Source: Crateriforma conspicua
Lineage (GTDB): Bacteria; Planctomycetota; Planctomycetia; Pirellulales; Pirellulaceae
Assembly: GCF_007752935.1 (NCBI RefSeq)
Contig: NZ_CP036319.1
Coordinates: forward strand, 5,064,501-5,128,500
DNA length: 64,000 bases
Direction: 5' to 3'
The position numbers and the translations under genes are program-made. Each line of letters starts with the position of its first letter. The first letter of the stretch is position 1. Shown one piece after another: positions 8,520-17,046 of this stretch. The notes beneath the pieces were generated by a model. That model was not told the DNA's origin. It searched no databases and was given only the letters and a program-made list of their open reading frames with translations.

Positions 8520-10103
8520 ATGAATCAAACAGCGGCTTCCACCCCCGATAACGGCGATGATTTCACCGACCCACGTGTGGCACGTCGGTCGAAACTACAA
8601 AAATTGACGGACATGGGGATCGATCCGTTCGGCGGCCGTTTCGACGACCGAACCTGGATCGGCGACTGTCACGCGATGAGCGATCAGGTCAAATTCCGGA
8701 CCGCAGAGGGCGAAACGATCGATCTGCCCGATTTCGGTGATGATTCGGTGGACTATCGGCAATGGAAAACCGATCTCGGCCCGGGCGAAGAAATTGGCCC
8801 CACCGTTCGCGTCGCCGGACGCATTCAGTTTGCGCGACCCACCGGCAAACTGATCTTTCTGAACATCAAGGACTGGACCGGCAGCCTCCAGATCTTCATC
8901 GGCAAAAAGCAAGTCGGCGACGATTTTGAACTGGCCAAGCTGTTTGACTTGGGCGACCTGGTGGGCGCCGAGGGACGTCTGGGGCGCACGAACACTGGTG
9001 AACTGACCGTGTTCGCCGAAAAGCTGTTCTTCCACACCAAGATGCTGGAAGTTCCGCCGGAAAAGCACGCGGGATTGACCGATCCGGATCTGAAACAGCG
9101 GATGCGTTACGCCGACATGGCGTTCAACGATGGCGTCATGGAAACCTTCATGGCCCGAACCAAAATCATCCAGTCGATTCGCCGAACGCTGGATGATCAA
9201 CAGTTTTGCGAAGTCGAAGGACCGACGCTTCACGCGGTCGCCGGTGGTGCGGCGGCACGACCTTTCACCACGCATCACAACGCCTTGGACATGCCGTTGT
9301 ACATGCGGATCGCGCTCGAATTGCACCTCAAGCGTCTGATGGTCGGCGGCATGGAACGCGTTTACGAACTCGGACGCGTGTACCGCAACGAAGGCATCAG
9401 CCCGCGGCATAATCCGGAATTCACAATGCTGGAGGCGTATCAAGCCTACGGCGATTACGGGACGATGATGGACCTGACCGAACGTTTGATCGTCGATGCG
9501 ATCGACGCGATCGGTGGCGGTTACGTCCGGCCGTTTGGCGACGTGGAAATTGATTTCACGCCACCGTTTCAACGTGCCACTTATGCCGAACTGTTCGCCA
9601 AGGCCACCAATGTCGATCCGGCGGACGAATCTGCGGTCATCGAACTGGCCAAGAAGCTGGGCTTAGAAACCGAAGGCAAACATCCGGACGTCGTCCGCAA
9701 CGAGATCTTTGAAGAGAAGGTAGAAGACACGCTGCAAGGTCCCATCTTTGTGATCGACTATCCCGCCAGCATCTGCCCGTTGACCAAACGCAAAGCGGAT
9801 CAACCGGAGATCGCCGAACGTTTTGAATTGTTCATCAACGGAATGGAATTGGCCAACGCGTACACCGAACTGAATGACCCGGACCTGCAACAAGCGTTGT
9901 TCGAAACGCAATTGCAAGGTCAAGACGATGAAGACAGCATGGCGAAAATGGACCATGACTTCATCCGGGCGCTTCGTTACGCAATGCCGCCGGCGGGCGG
10001 ACTGGGTGTCGGTATCGATCGCCTGGTCATGCTGCTGACCAACAAGCGGTCGATCCGTGACGTGATCCTGTTTCCCGTGCTGCGTCCGGAAAAGGATTCA
10101 TGA
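8520..10103 (+). CDS. lysS: Lysyl-tRNA synthetase (class II)
   Basis: The enzyme charges tRNA-Lys with lysine. An N-terminal OB-fold anticodon-binding domain (VRVAGRIQFARPTGKLIFLNIKD) precedes the class II catalytic core. Visible parts include motif 2 (YRNEGISPRHNPEFTMLE), the lysine/ATP-site region FINGMELANAYTELNDP, and motif 3 (GLGVGIDRLVMLLTNKRSIRDVILFP). I start at the ATG at 8520, giving 527 residues; the frame extends to a GTG at 8451, but that adds an unlikely 23-residue leader. There is no clear Shine-Dalgarno site, as is common here. It is followed by a strong terminator. Confidence 0.95.
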   Translation: MNQTAASTPDNGDDFTDPRVARRSKLQKLTDMGIDPFGGRFDDRTWIGDCHAMSDQVKFRTAEGETIDLPDFGDDSVDYRQWKTDLGPGEEIGPTVRVAGRIQFARPTGKLIFLNIKDWTGSLQIFIGKKQVGDDFELAKLFDLGDLVGAEGRLGRTNTGELTVFAEKLFFHTKMLEVPPEKHAGLTDPDLKQRMRYADMAFNDGVMETFMARTKIIQSIRRTLDDQQFCEVEGPTLHAVAGGAAARPFTTHHNALDMPLYMRIALELHLKRLMVGGMERVYELGRVYRNEGISPRHNPEFTMLEAYQAYGDYGTMMDLTERLIVDAIDAIGGGYVRPFGDVEIDFTPPFQRATYAELFAKATNVDPADESAVIELAKKLGLETEGKHPDVVRNEIFEEKVEDTLQGPIFVIDYPASICPLTKRKADQPEIAERFELFINGMELANAYTELNDPDLQQALFETQLQGQDDEDSMAKMDHDFIRALRYAMPPAGGLGVGIDRLVMLLTNKRSIRDVILFPVLRPEKDS

Positions 10104-10142
10104 TGTCGAACAAGCAACATTAAGAACGACAAACCGTGACGC

Positions 10143-10187
10143 AAAAACGGCTCGCCCGAATCACCTTCGAGCGAGCCGTTTTTTTTT
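10143..10187. terminator. Strong bidirectional rho-independent terminator
   Basis: AACGGCTCGC (10146-10155) pairs perfectly with GCGAGCCGTT (10171-10180) across a 15-base loop. It is flanked by an A run at 10143-10147 and a T run continuing to 10187. It sits between the convergent lysS and aldehyde dehydrogenase genes and can serve both strands. Confidence 0.9.
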
Positions 10188-10227
10188 AGGCAATCAACGA
10201 AGCAAGCAATGATCCCGTGAAGCTGTT

Positions 10228-11670
10228 CTACGCCCCCGCTGCGGCAACCGGCATCGGCGCGATTTGATAGGCTCGCGAGCGGAACAAGAAATCGATGATG
10301 TTTCCTTCGTGCGGCTGCAACCAATTCAAGCGGTTGGTCGGAATCGGACCGATATTCAAACGATCAATCTCGACACAGTTCGCTGCGTCGTGTTGCAGTT
10401 GCTCGTTCCCCGTCAAAACGGTCCCGACCAACGTCGGTCCGATCCGTCGCAACATCTCCGATTCCGGACATTCGACGACGCTGACGAAGGGGAACATGTA
10501 TTCCTTGGCCGCCACACCACGATCGGGTGAATCGGCGTGGACCACCATCGGCCGCAAATACGCACAGTGTTCACGCTCGATCAGTTTTTCACCGAACGAT
10601 GCCGTCATGTCGGTCACGCCCGATTCGGCCAAATCTTGCTGGACCATTGCGTAGGTTCCGGTCGCCATCGCGGGAACCGTAAACGCGGCCAACTGAGCCT
10701 CGTCATCCGCGGGCGGCCGAACATCGACCGGCCCCAATCGCTCGGCCAGGGCTTGGGCGATCTCTTTGGTGTGCCGACTGGCCCAAATGCCGCTGCAATT
10801 GATGCAACTGCGTCCGGAATTGCTCAGCACACTCTCCACCATCACGTCCAAGTACTGTTCCCAATCATCGACCACATCGTCGGCAATCAAGATCTTGGAA
10901 AATCCAGGACCGTGAGGCTGCACACGTGGGTTGCCCGCGTGCTGGGCGACCGTCTGGGCGCTACCGAAAATCATGCTGCGTGGTGTCTTAGTCATGATGG
11001 CTCCACCGGCATCATGGCCACCGGGATACAGACCGAACGCTTCGGCTGGCACACCGGCCTGCATGAACGCAGCGACCATTCGATAGGGCGTCCAAGGTTC
11101 CTGTGACCCCGGCTTCAATGCCAAACCAACCTGCAACGGAATCGCGGGCAGCCAAAGCGTGTGAACCCCGGGTGAATTGTTGGGCAACACAGCACCAAGC
11201 ACCGGAGTCTGTGCCTGAAAGCTGACCGTCACGCCACGACCTTCTTCGCCGTACCCACGTGCCAAGATGGAAAGATCCAGACCGCGGGTCAGGCAATCCA
11301 GAATCTGGTCCATGTTGGACAACACAAAACTGTTCTTGGTCATGTTCGAACGGCACATGTGCTCGGGCAGTCCGGTACTGGCGGATTGCTGATGCACAAA
11401 GTCGTCGACCGTCTGCACGCTGTCGCCCACTTTCAAGTCGGCATTTTCAAACAGCTGCGCCGCCTGCTTGCACTTTTCAATCAAGTCCTCAGGTGACAGC
11501 TGCAAGAGCGCCTCACGAGCCTTGTGGGCTTTTCGCATGTCGCGCCCAACGATCCCGCCGCCAACGGTCCCGACCTTGGCAATGGGTTCACCGGTGTCAA
11601 AGTGGACGACATCGTTGAACTCCAACGATTCGTACGGCTTTCCCCAACGCAGCGGACTAAGCGTGATCAT
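10228..11670 (-). CDS. Aldehyde dehydrogenase-superfamily protein, LuxC/acyl-CoA reductase-like
   Basis: The 480-residue protein carries aldehyde dehydrogenase-superfamily landmarks: PNNSPGVHTLW near residue 163, LKPGSQEPWTP with K186, and a catalytic-cysteine region NSGRSCINCSG with C289 and C292. The divergence from ordinary aldehyde dehydrogenases and the presence of an adenylate-forming partner upstream (11986-13119) point to a LuxC-like acyl reductase that would turn an activated acyl group into an aldehyde with NAD(P)H. Oxidation of an aldehyde is the alternative. Substrate is unknown, and no luciferase gene is present. It ends at the shared terminator at 10143-10187. Confidence 0.75.
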   Translation of the reverse strand: MITLSPLRWGKPYESLEFNDVVHFDTGEPIAKVGTVGGGIVGRDMRKAHKAREALLQLSPEDLIEKCKQAAQLFENADLKVGDSVQTVDDFVHQQSASTGLPEHMCRSNMTKNSFVLSNMDQILDCLTRGLDLSILARGYGEEGRGVTVSFQAQTPVLGAVLPNNSPGVHTLWLPAIPLQVGLALKPGSQEPWTPYRMVAAFMQAGVPAEAFGLYPGGHDAGGAIMTKTPRSMIFGSAQTVAQHAGNPRVQPHGPGFSKILIADDVVDDWEQYLDVMVESVLSNSGRSCINCSGIWASRHTKEIAQALAERLGPVDVRPPADDEAQLAAFTVPAMATGTYAMVQQDLAESGVTDMTASFGEKLIEREHCAYLRPMVVHADSPDRGVAAKEYMFPFVSVVECPESEMLRRIGPTLVGTVLTGNEQLQHDAANCVEIDRLNIGPIPTNRLNWLQPHEGNIIDFLFRSRAYQIAPMPVAAAGA

Positions 11671-11985
11671 GATTGATCCAATCTCAAACGGAACTAAAGT
11701 CAGAAGTTAGAACGGTGGCGAACGGTTTGGTCCGGCCAGACAAAGGTGAAGACCGGCGTCGCGAGACAAAATGCAACCAATCGAAAATCGCGAGCCGACG
11801 TCGGACAGCGACAAGGCCGCAAATCACGAGCGTTGCGAACAAGGTCGATTGCGTCGACGGCCGATGGTCGCATCGCAATGCACAGCGATCATTCGAGCGT
11901 GATTCATTGCAATGCGTTGGCTAGTCATCCACCGAATCGACGAGTGCCAATCCAATGTGCCCCACCGGCGAAACCGTGTCGCCGG
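11671..11985. other. 315-base spacer between the LuxE-like and LuxC-like genes
   Basis: No credible gene lies here on either strand. The only clear structure is the hairpin at 11964-11986 next to the LuxE-like stop codon. The remaining sequence could hold a promoter for the reductase gene, but I recognise no defined element. Confidence 0.5.
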
Positions 11986-11986
11986 T
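11964..11986 (-). other. Stem-loop at the LuxE-like stop codon
   Basis: ACCGGCGA (11964-11971) and TCGCCGGT (11979-11986) form an eight-pair perfect stem with a seven-base loop, beginning at the stop codon of the minus-strand gene. There is no T run, so it may stabilise or process the transcript or pause it rather than act as an intrinsic terminator. Confidence 0.5.
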
Positions 11987-13119
11987 TAGTAGACGCCGAC
12001 GGTCGTCGCGCTGGCCAGTTCATGAAATGGCCGTACTCCGCTGACACCATCCCAGGGATAGGTATCAAACGGCATTTCGCGTTCGCCTTCGTCACGTTCC
12101 ATGAACCCGGGGACGAAGAACTCGTCGGTCAAAGTGTAAAGCTTCACGCGACCGGTTTCGCCGTAGCCCACCACGCTATCGTAATCCTCGAATTGGACAA
12201 CTTCGGTAACCGCACGGGGTTGAGGTGCGTAGTAGCTGATCTTGTAACCATCACTGGCAGTGACCGGTTTACTGCATGCCAACCCCATCAATGTGTTGCC
12301 ATAGGTCGGGGTCATGTAGATGCCGCTTTCTTCCGGCGGCCCATCCAGCAACTCTTCGACGCAAAAGCGCGTCCACTGGGGCGTGAACTCGGTGCCGCCG
12401 GAGAAAATTCCGGTGATGCCACATTCGCCCAAACTGGTCCCGCGTTCTTCAAGAGCCTCGCCCAAAGATTCCAGTAACTTCGGTGTTGCAAACATGCACT
12501 TCACGTCGTGCCCCGCGGTCAGGATCGTGATCGCCTGGTCGATGCAGTGTTTCTTGTATTCCTCCAGGTGTTCCATCCAGCCCTTCTTGATCAGCTTGAC
12601 CACCCAGCGAGGATCCAGATCGATACAGAAACAAATCCCGCCACGGTGCTGCGCCAGATGCTCCACGGCTAATCGCAAACGCCGTGGTCCGCTGGGTCCC
12701 AGCATCAACCAATTCGCACCTTTGGGAAAGTATTTTTCCGGCAGGGTGTCGCTGAACAGTTCGTAATCTTTCCAGTGGTCTTCAATCACCACGCGGCTCT
12801 TCGGAATCCCCGTCGTTCCGCCCGTTTCGAATACGTAGGTCGGTTTGCCTTGATGGCCTTTGGGAACCCAGCGAGTCACCGGGCCGCCACGCAACCATTC
12901 GTCCTCGAAGTGCGGGAACTTCTTCAGGTCATCGAAGCCCTTCACATCGGCCAGCGGGTCGAAGTTCAGTTCACGTTTCTTTTCCAACCAAAACGGACTG
13001 CCGGTGTCGTCGCTGAAGTGCCAATGAACGGTCTTCAGAGTGTGTTCGTTCAAGCGGTCAAGGGCTTCAGACACCTTCTTCTGGATCTCGGGATCCACGC
13101 CAGATTCGGCAGTACTCAT
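11986..13119 (-). CDS. Adenylate-forming enzyme, LuxE/phenylacetate-CoA-ligase-like
   Basis: I use the ATG at 13119 (MSTAESGVDP), giving 377 residues; the frame extends to 13308 with an unlikely Arg-rich leader. The ATP-binding loop FETGGTTGIPKSR (residues about 97-109) is the signature of the acyl-adenylate superfamily. The region MTPTYGNTLMG and the later GYGETGRVKLYTL fit the adenylate-binding and linker motifs. The size matches LuxE acyl-protein synthetases and truncated phenylacetate-CoA ligases. It probably activates a carboxylic acid with ATP. With the LuxC-like gene downstream on the same strand it could form a two-enzyme carboxylate-to-aldehyde reduction module. The substrate is not known. 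Confidence 0.75.
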   Translation of the reverse strand: MSTAESGVDPEIQKKVSEALDRLNEHTLKTVHWHFSDDTGSPFWLEKKRELNFDPLADVKGFDDLKKFPHFEDEWLRGGPVTRWVPKGHQGKPTYVFETGGTTGIPKSRVVIEDHWKDYELFSDTLPEKYFPKGANWLMLGPSGPRRLRLAVEHLAQHRGGICFCIDLDPRWVVKLIKKGWMEHLEEYKKHCIDQAITILTAGHDVKCMFATPKLLESLGEALEERGTSLGECGITGIFSGGTEFTPQWTRFCVEELLDGPPEESGIYMTPTYGNTLMGLACSKPVTASDGYKISYYAPQPRAVTEVVQFEDYDSVVGYGETGRVKLYTLTDEFFVPGFMERDEGEREMPFDTYPWDGVSGVRPFHELASATTVGVY

Positions 13120-13471
13120 CAACGCTCTCGCTACGGGGTAGGGCGGGTGAAGGGGGTTGGGCAGGAACGTCCCTGGACGTCTTACACAGTATGTCGACTC
13201 GGGAAGCACTTGACGATAACGCCGCGACCAGAAAACCCGATCGGTCAGAACCGACGGCTGCGAGCGCCCGACAACCGTGAATAGTCTTCGGCGCCGTGCG
13301 GTCGCCAAAAGCTGAACGTCCGATCAACATCCACAGCCATCGACAGAACCAACAAGGCGTCGACAAAAAAAGCCACCGACGACATTCCAGCCGACGGTGG
13401 CAACGTGATCTTCAAAGGTGACCAGCAGTCTCGGCCTGTCGCCAAGATCCGCGATCTCTACCAGCGAGCAA
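13120..13471. other. Intergenic region with minus-strand terminator
   Basis: A 352-base gap between two minus-strand genes. It contains the terminator at 13365-13401 for the upstream exported protein and, presumably, the promoter of the LuxE-like gene. I see no credible small gene; the frames here are Arg-rich shadows. Confidence 0.5.
13365..13401 (-). terminator. Rho-independent terminator (minus strand)
   Basis: On the minus strand, GCCACCG and CGGTGGC (plus-strand 13395-13401 and 13372-13378) form a stem that extends by two pairs past one mismatch. Seven T follow immediately (A run at 13365-13371 on the plus strand). It lies about 70 bases past the stop of the exported protein at 13472-14617. 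Confidence 0.85.
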
Positions 13472-14617
13472 TCAGGGCGAAGCGGGGCTGACCGGCGGAG
13501 GAACCGGAACAAACGGCTGGTTGTTGTCATTGTCGTCAGATGCCGCAGCGATCGCCGCAATCGCGGCCAAGCCGATCAATTCACCGCCACCACCGACGAA
13601 TCCGCCACCACCGCCCGCGCCACTGGGGGCGATGTAGGTTCCCGGCGGAATCGTCAAAGCCGAACCAAAACCTTCCTCAACGACTTCATCTTCGATGGCG
13701 TCCTCGGTCCCGTCACTCGGTCCGTCGTCCGATGTGTCGACCACCGGATCGATGGTGCCGGGAGGTGCCAGCTGAACCACCAGTTCATCCGCGATCGGCT
13801 CGGCAAAGTAGGACACCAGTTGTTTTTTCGACGATGCACTGCTTCGTGCCTGCTTGTCGCTGCCATCGACCAATTCGAAACCAACGACCGCAACACCGGT
13901 GGAACGGGCGGCAACCAACGCGTAGGCAGCCGGCGGCAATTCCTCAATCTCGAACTTGCCATCCAAATCGGTCACGGCTCTGGCCGCTTCGGCACCTTCG
14001 CGGAAGATGAAGATGTTCGTGTCGACCGCGGGCATCAACTTGTCGCCAACAGCCCCAGGCAGATAAACACGGCCGTGCAGCTTGCCTTCGATACGGCGAA
14101 CCCGTGATGACACACCGGCAGCGACTTGTTTCGACAGACGCGTCAAATCCACCGATGCCATCGGGTCTTGGCCAGTCGACGCGGCACTGACATATCGGCC
14201 GACCGCTTGCTGAACCAATGCGCGATCAATCGATGCAACGCTGAGGGCGGCCGTCGTGGGATAAACGGCCGAATCACTTGCATCCGACGCGATCACGTGG
14301 ACCGCGGCGATACCCCAGACGTTCTCACCACGAGCCGACAAGGCGTATGCACCCGGCGGGACATCACGCAGCGTAAACCGCCCCTTGGTGCTGGATTTGG
14401 CTTCCCAAACCCGACCATTGACATCGACCAGTCGAACATCCGCACGGCTGACGGCTTGGTCGATGTTTCCGTTTTGCGGAATCATCACCTCACCCTGCAG
14501 ACGACCGTCATCGGTCAGGCGGACCCACTGCCGCAGCCCGCTGCCTTGGGCAAACACGCTGCTGCAGAATAACAAGGCTGCACCAACAGCCAACGATGCG
14601 GATTTCATCAGATTCAT
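13472..14617 (-). CDS. Exported carboxypeptidase-regulatory-like protein with PVPPP-SPASP tail (twin 1)
   Basis: The 381-residue exported protein has a signal peptide (MNLMKSASLAVGAALLFCSSVFAQ). Two beta-sandwich segments resemble the carboxypeptidase-regulatory/SdrB-like fold (GRFTLRDVPPGAYALSARGE and GKFEIEELPPAAYALVAARS). An acidic linker, a Gly-rich stretch, an Ala/Ile helix and the terminal tail PFVPVPPPVSPASP follow. It is a clear paralogue of the neighbouring minus-strand gene, with the same order of domains and the same tail, so the pair arose by duplication. It ends in its own terminator and is probably a cell-surface or periplasmic component. A second in-frame ATG at 14608 has slightly better ribosome-site spacing. 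Confidence 0.75.
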   Translation of the reverse strand: MNLMKSASLAVGAALLFCSSVFAQGSGLRQWVRLTDDGRLQGEVMIPQNGNIDQAVSRADVRLVDVNGRVWEAKSSTKGRFTLRDVPPGAYALSARGENVWGIAAVHVIASDASDSAVYPTTAALSVASIDRALVQQAVGRYVSAASTGQDPMASVDLTRLSKQVAAGVSSRVRRIEGKLHGRVYLPGAVGDKLMPAVDTNIFIFREGAEAARAVTDLDGKFEIEELPPAAYALVAARSTGVAVVGFELVDGSDKQARSSASSKKQLVSYFAEPIADELVVQLAPPGTIDPVVDTSDDGPSDGTEDAIEDEVVEEGFGSALTIPPGTYIAPSGAGGGGGFVGGGGELIGLAAIAAIAAASDDNDNNQPFVPVPPPVSPASP

Positions 14618-14770
14618 GCCTTCCCAGGGTGGAAACGACGTCAGATATTCAAGGTGTCAATCAAGTTGGTGCCACCGACGGGGTGCATGCAAACAGACCG
14701 CCGGCCCACAAATTCGTCAGATTGATGATAAATCCCCCCACCGGCATTTCAACAATCTTTCGGGATGCTA

Positions 14771-14812
14771 GCAAAAAAACAAAAGAAAACCGCGACTCGT
14801 TGAGCCGCGGTT
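14771..14812 (-). terminator. Rho-independent terminator (minus strand)
   Basis: AACCGCG (14788-14794) pairs with CGCGGTT (14806-14812), with an inner CTC/GAG pairing past a mismatch. On the minus strand it is followed by a T-rich run (A-rich at 14773-14789 on the plus strand). It terminates the second twin exported-protein gene about 55 bases past its stop. Confidence 0.85.
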
Positions 14813-14867
14813 CCGTATGTTCAACTTTTTGATCAGGCCCGCATCAGGGACCCAAAATCATCACCGA

Positions 14868-16082
14868 TCACGGCGATGCTGGGCTGACCGGCGGTGGGGG
14901 AACCGGAACGAAGGGGAAGTCGTTCCCGTCGTTGTTATCAGCGATCGCGGCAATTGCACCGATACCGGCCAGTGCAGCGAGGCCACCGCCCCATCCGCCG
15001 CCGCCGTATCCGCCACCACCACCGTAGCCGCCGTAACCGCCAGCGTATCCGCCGCCGCCACCACCGCAGCCACAGGCCGAGGTACCGAAGCCACAATCGA
15101 CGATCTCACCGCCGATTGGCGTTTCGGAGATCACTTCGTCGCTGATGATGATTTCTTCTTCACAGCAAGCCGGAACCGTTTCCACGACGACTTCTTCGAC
15201 ACAAGTGACGACTTCGGGAGCCGGTGCACATTGCATTTCGAATTGGGGGCAGCAGTGATGTCCCAGCAGACCCACCAGGGTTTCGCCGTTGCTGCTGACC
15301 GAGGTCGTGCGGTCGATTTCGTTTTCGTCGACCAATTCGAAACCAGTCAGTCCCAGACCGGCGGTTCCGACGGCCATCAGCGAGTACTGACCCGGGGTCA
15401 ACGCGTCGATGTGGAACTGGCCATTCTCGTCGGTGACGGCTCGAGCGACTTCGGCACCGTTACGCAGAACGAAAACGTTCATCGACGGTGCGGCCTTCAA
15501 CTCACCGCCTTCGGCACCGGCCATGTGGATTTGACCGCTCATCCCACCGTTGTCTTGAGCGACCCGCGAAAAACCTTCGCCGATCACGCGTGCGGCCAGC
15601 TTTTCCAGATCGACGCTGTCAATCGTGCTGCTGCTACGCTGGGCACTGGCGGGCAAGTAACGAACCAACGCCATCTTGACCATCTCGTGGTCGACGTTGG
15701 CCGCGGCCAGTTCAACTTCTTCGGGATATCCAGCCGCGTCATTTGCGACGACGTGCATCGCGCTGACCGCGAAGATGCCTTCGCCGCGTGCGGTCAGGGC
15801 ATAAACGCCGGGGGTGACGTTATCGAACTGGAAGCGTCCGCTTTCGTCCGTTTGAACGGTGACGGTTTGACCGGCAGGTCCGGTCAACGCCAGCGCCGCA
15901 GCCTCGACGGCTTGCGACGTTCCGTTCTCGGTGGGCAGAACAATTCGTCCGACCAAGTGCCCATCAGCGGTGGATCGCACCCACTGATTCGAAGTCAGAT
16001 GGTTCCGCGTCAGCTGTACTGCGAATGCGGGCGTGATCATGCCCAACAGTGCCAGCAAAGGAACGAAGAAAAGCCGTTGCAT
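14868..16082 (-). CDS. Exported Cys/Gly-rich carboxypeptidase-regulatory-like protein with PVPPP-SPASP tail (twin 2)
   Basis: I place the start at the ATG at 16082, which opens a signal peptide (MQRLFFVPLLALLGMITPAFA); the frame continues to 16292 with an unlikely 70-residue leader. The 404-residue product has two regulatory-like beta-sandwich segments (GRFQFDNVTPGVYALTARGE, GQFHIDALTPGQYSLMAVG). A segment with repeated Cys motifs (HHCCPQ, ACCEEE, SACGCGGGG) and a Gly/Tyr-rich stretch follow. The tail, AIAAIADNNDGNDFPFVPVPPPPVSPASP overall, closely matches twin 1. The cysteines, absent from twin 1, may form disulfides or bind metal. A surface or periplasmic location is inferred; the function is unknown. 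Confidence 0.75.
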   Translation of the reverse strand: MQRLFFVPLLALLGMITPAFAVQLTRNHLTSNQWVRSTADGHLVGRIVLPTENGTSQAVEAAALALTGPAGQTVTVQTDESGRFQFDNVTPGVYALTARGEGIFAVSAMHVVANDAAGYPEEVELAAANVDHEMVKMALVRYLPASAQRSSSTIDSVDLEKLAARVIGEGFSRVAQDNGGMSGQIHMAGAEGGELKAAPSMNVFVLRNGAEVARAVTDENGQFHIDALTPGQYSLMAVGTAGLGLTGFELVDENEIDRTTSVSSNGETLVGLLGHHCCPQFEMQCAPAPEVVTCVEEVVVETVPACCEEEIIISDEVISETPIGGEIVDCGFGTSACGCGGGGGGYAGGYGGYGGGGGYGGGGWGGGLAALAGIGAIAAIADNNDGNDFPFVPVPPPPVSPASP

Positions 16083-16498
16083 TGGAGGTTTACCTCGAAA
16101 TCGTCGATCAAGCGGGGGGTGTAACTCTTGTGAAGATAGGTAAGCGGTATGGATGATATTCTGCGACGCAACGGAATTCAACGACCGAATGACAACGAAA
16201 TCGGAATAATGAAGAAAACCGGCACCCCCACGAGGGTGGACGACGGACAGAAAACGCGAAAATACCGCTAGTATCGGCCTCATTGGATGCATTCCCCCAT
16301 CGGGTAGTTCTTTGAATTTTCGTCAAAAACTCGATTTTTCCCAGAGTCCTGCTGTCGCCCTCACCACCCCATGGAAGGTGAACAAATAGAAGTCGCAGCA
16401 TTTTAGGATTGCGGTCAAAATGGCCGCAGCTGGACGCCAAAACGCTCACTTGCCGCACACCAAACCCTCCATTCTTACTGCCACCTGGAGTCGGTCTG
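16083..16498. other. Divergent intergenic region
   Basis: A 416-base region between the twin 2 gene (minus) and the small gene at 16499 (plus). It must hold promoters for both. I noticed only a weak hairpin (CACCC/GGGTG near 16226-16240) and no recognisable sigma factor site. Confidence 0.4.
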
Positions 16499-16873
16499 AT
16501 GTCACCACCGACGATCAACCCTTTCGCACCGACGATCAATCTGCCCGAGGAGCGCCAAGGCGTCTTCACGGAACTGGCCGAATGCGAGGGCAAAAACTTT
16601 CTTTACCGCCGCTTGAACGTCATGGGTCCCTTCCCGGGAACGCTTCTATATGACGGCCGATGGTTTCGGCAGAAAATCGAATTCGCGGGACACTTGGTTT
16701 GGTTTCGAATCAGCTGGCTGATCATCCACCGCAAAGCGGAGTTCCGGCTTCCTCCGGCGGTTGATCCGGAACAGCGAACATGCCGAATGGAAATCGACTT
16801 CTCTCGATTCCTATGGATCCGACGATTTCGTATCTGGATGGGCGAGACCCTGGTCTACGACGAAATCAACTGA
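16499..16873 (+). CDS. Small hypothetical protein
   Basis: I choose the ATG at 16499 because GGAG at 16487-16490 lies eight bases upstream; the frame extends to 16409 without support. The 124-residue product (MSPPTINPFAPTINLPEERQ at the start) has no signal peptide. It has a central aromatic- and Arg-rich stretch (FRISWLIIHRKAEFRLPP) and a basic, aromatic C-terminal region (FLWIRRFRIWMGETLVYDEIN). I recognise no family. The composition suggests a small beta-rich folded protein rather than a shadow frame. Confidence 0.6.
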   Translation: MSPPTINPFAPTINLPEERQGVFTELAECEGKNFLYRRLNVMGPFPGTLLYDGRWFRQKIEFAGHLVWFRISWLIIHRKAEFRLPPAVDPEQRTCRMEIDFSRFLWIRRFRIWMGETLVYDEIN

Positions 16874-17046
16874 CGCTCAAATCTGCAAACCCGGGATCAA
16901 GCGACGGCTTGGTACTCGGTCGATGTCGTCGAGCGTTTCCGCCGCGGCCACGGTCAAGCAGCCCCGCAAGGTGAGGGGTTTACGGTGCCGCGATGCCGAC
17001 CTTCCGCCCCACCGTTGCCGAAAGACAGCCGACGAAGCCCGTGTGC

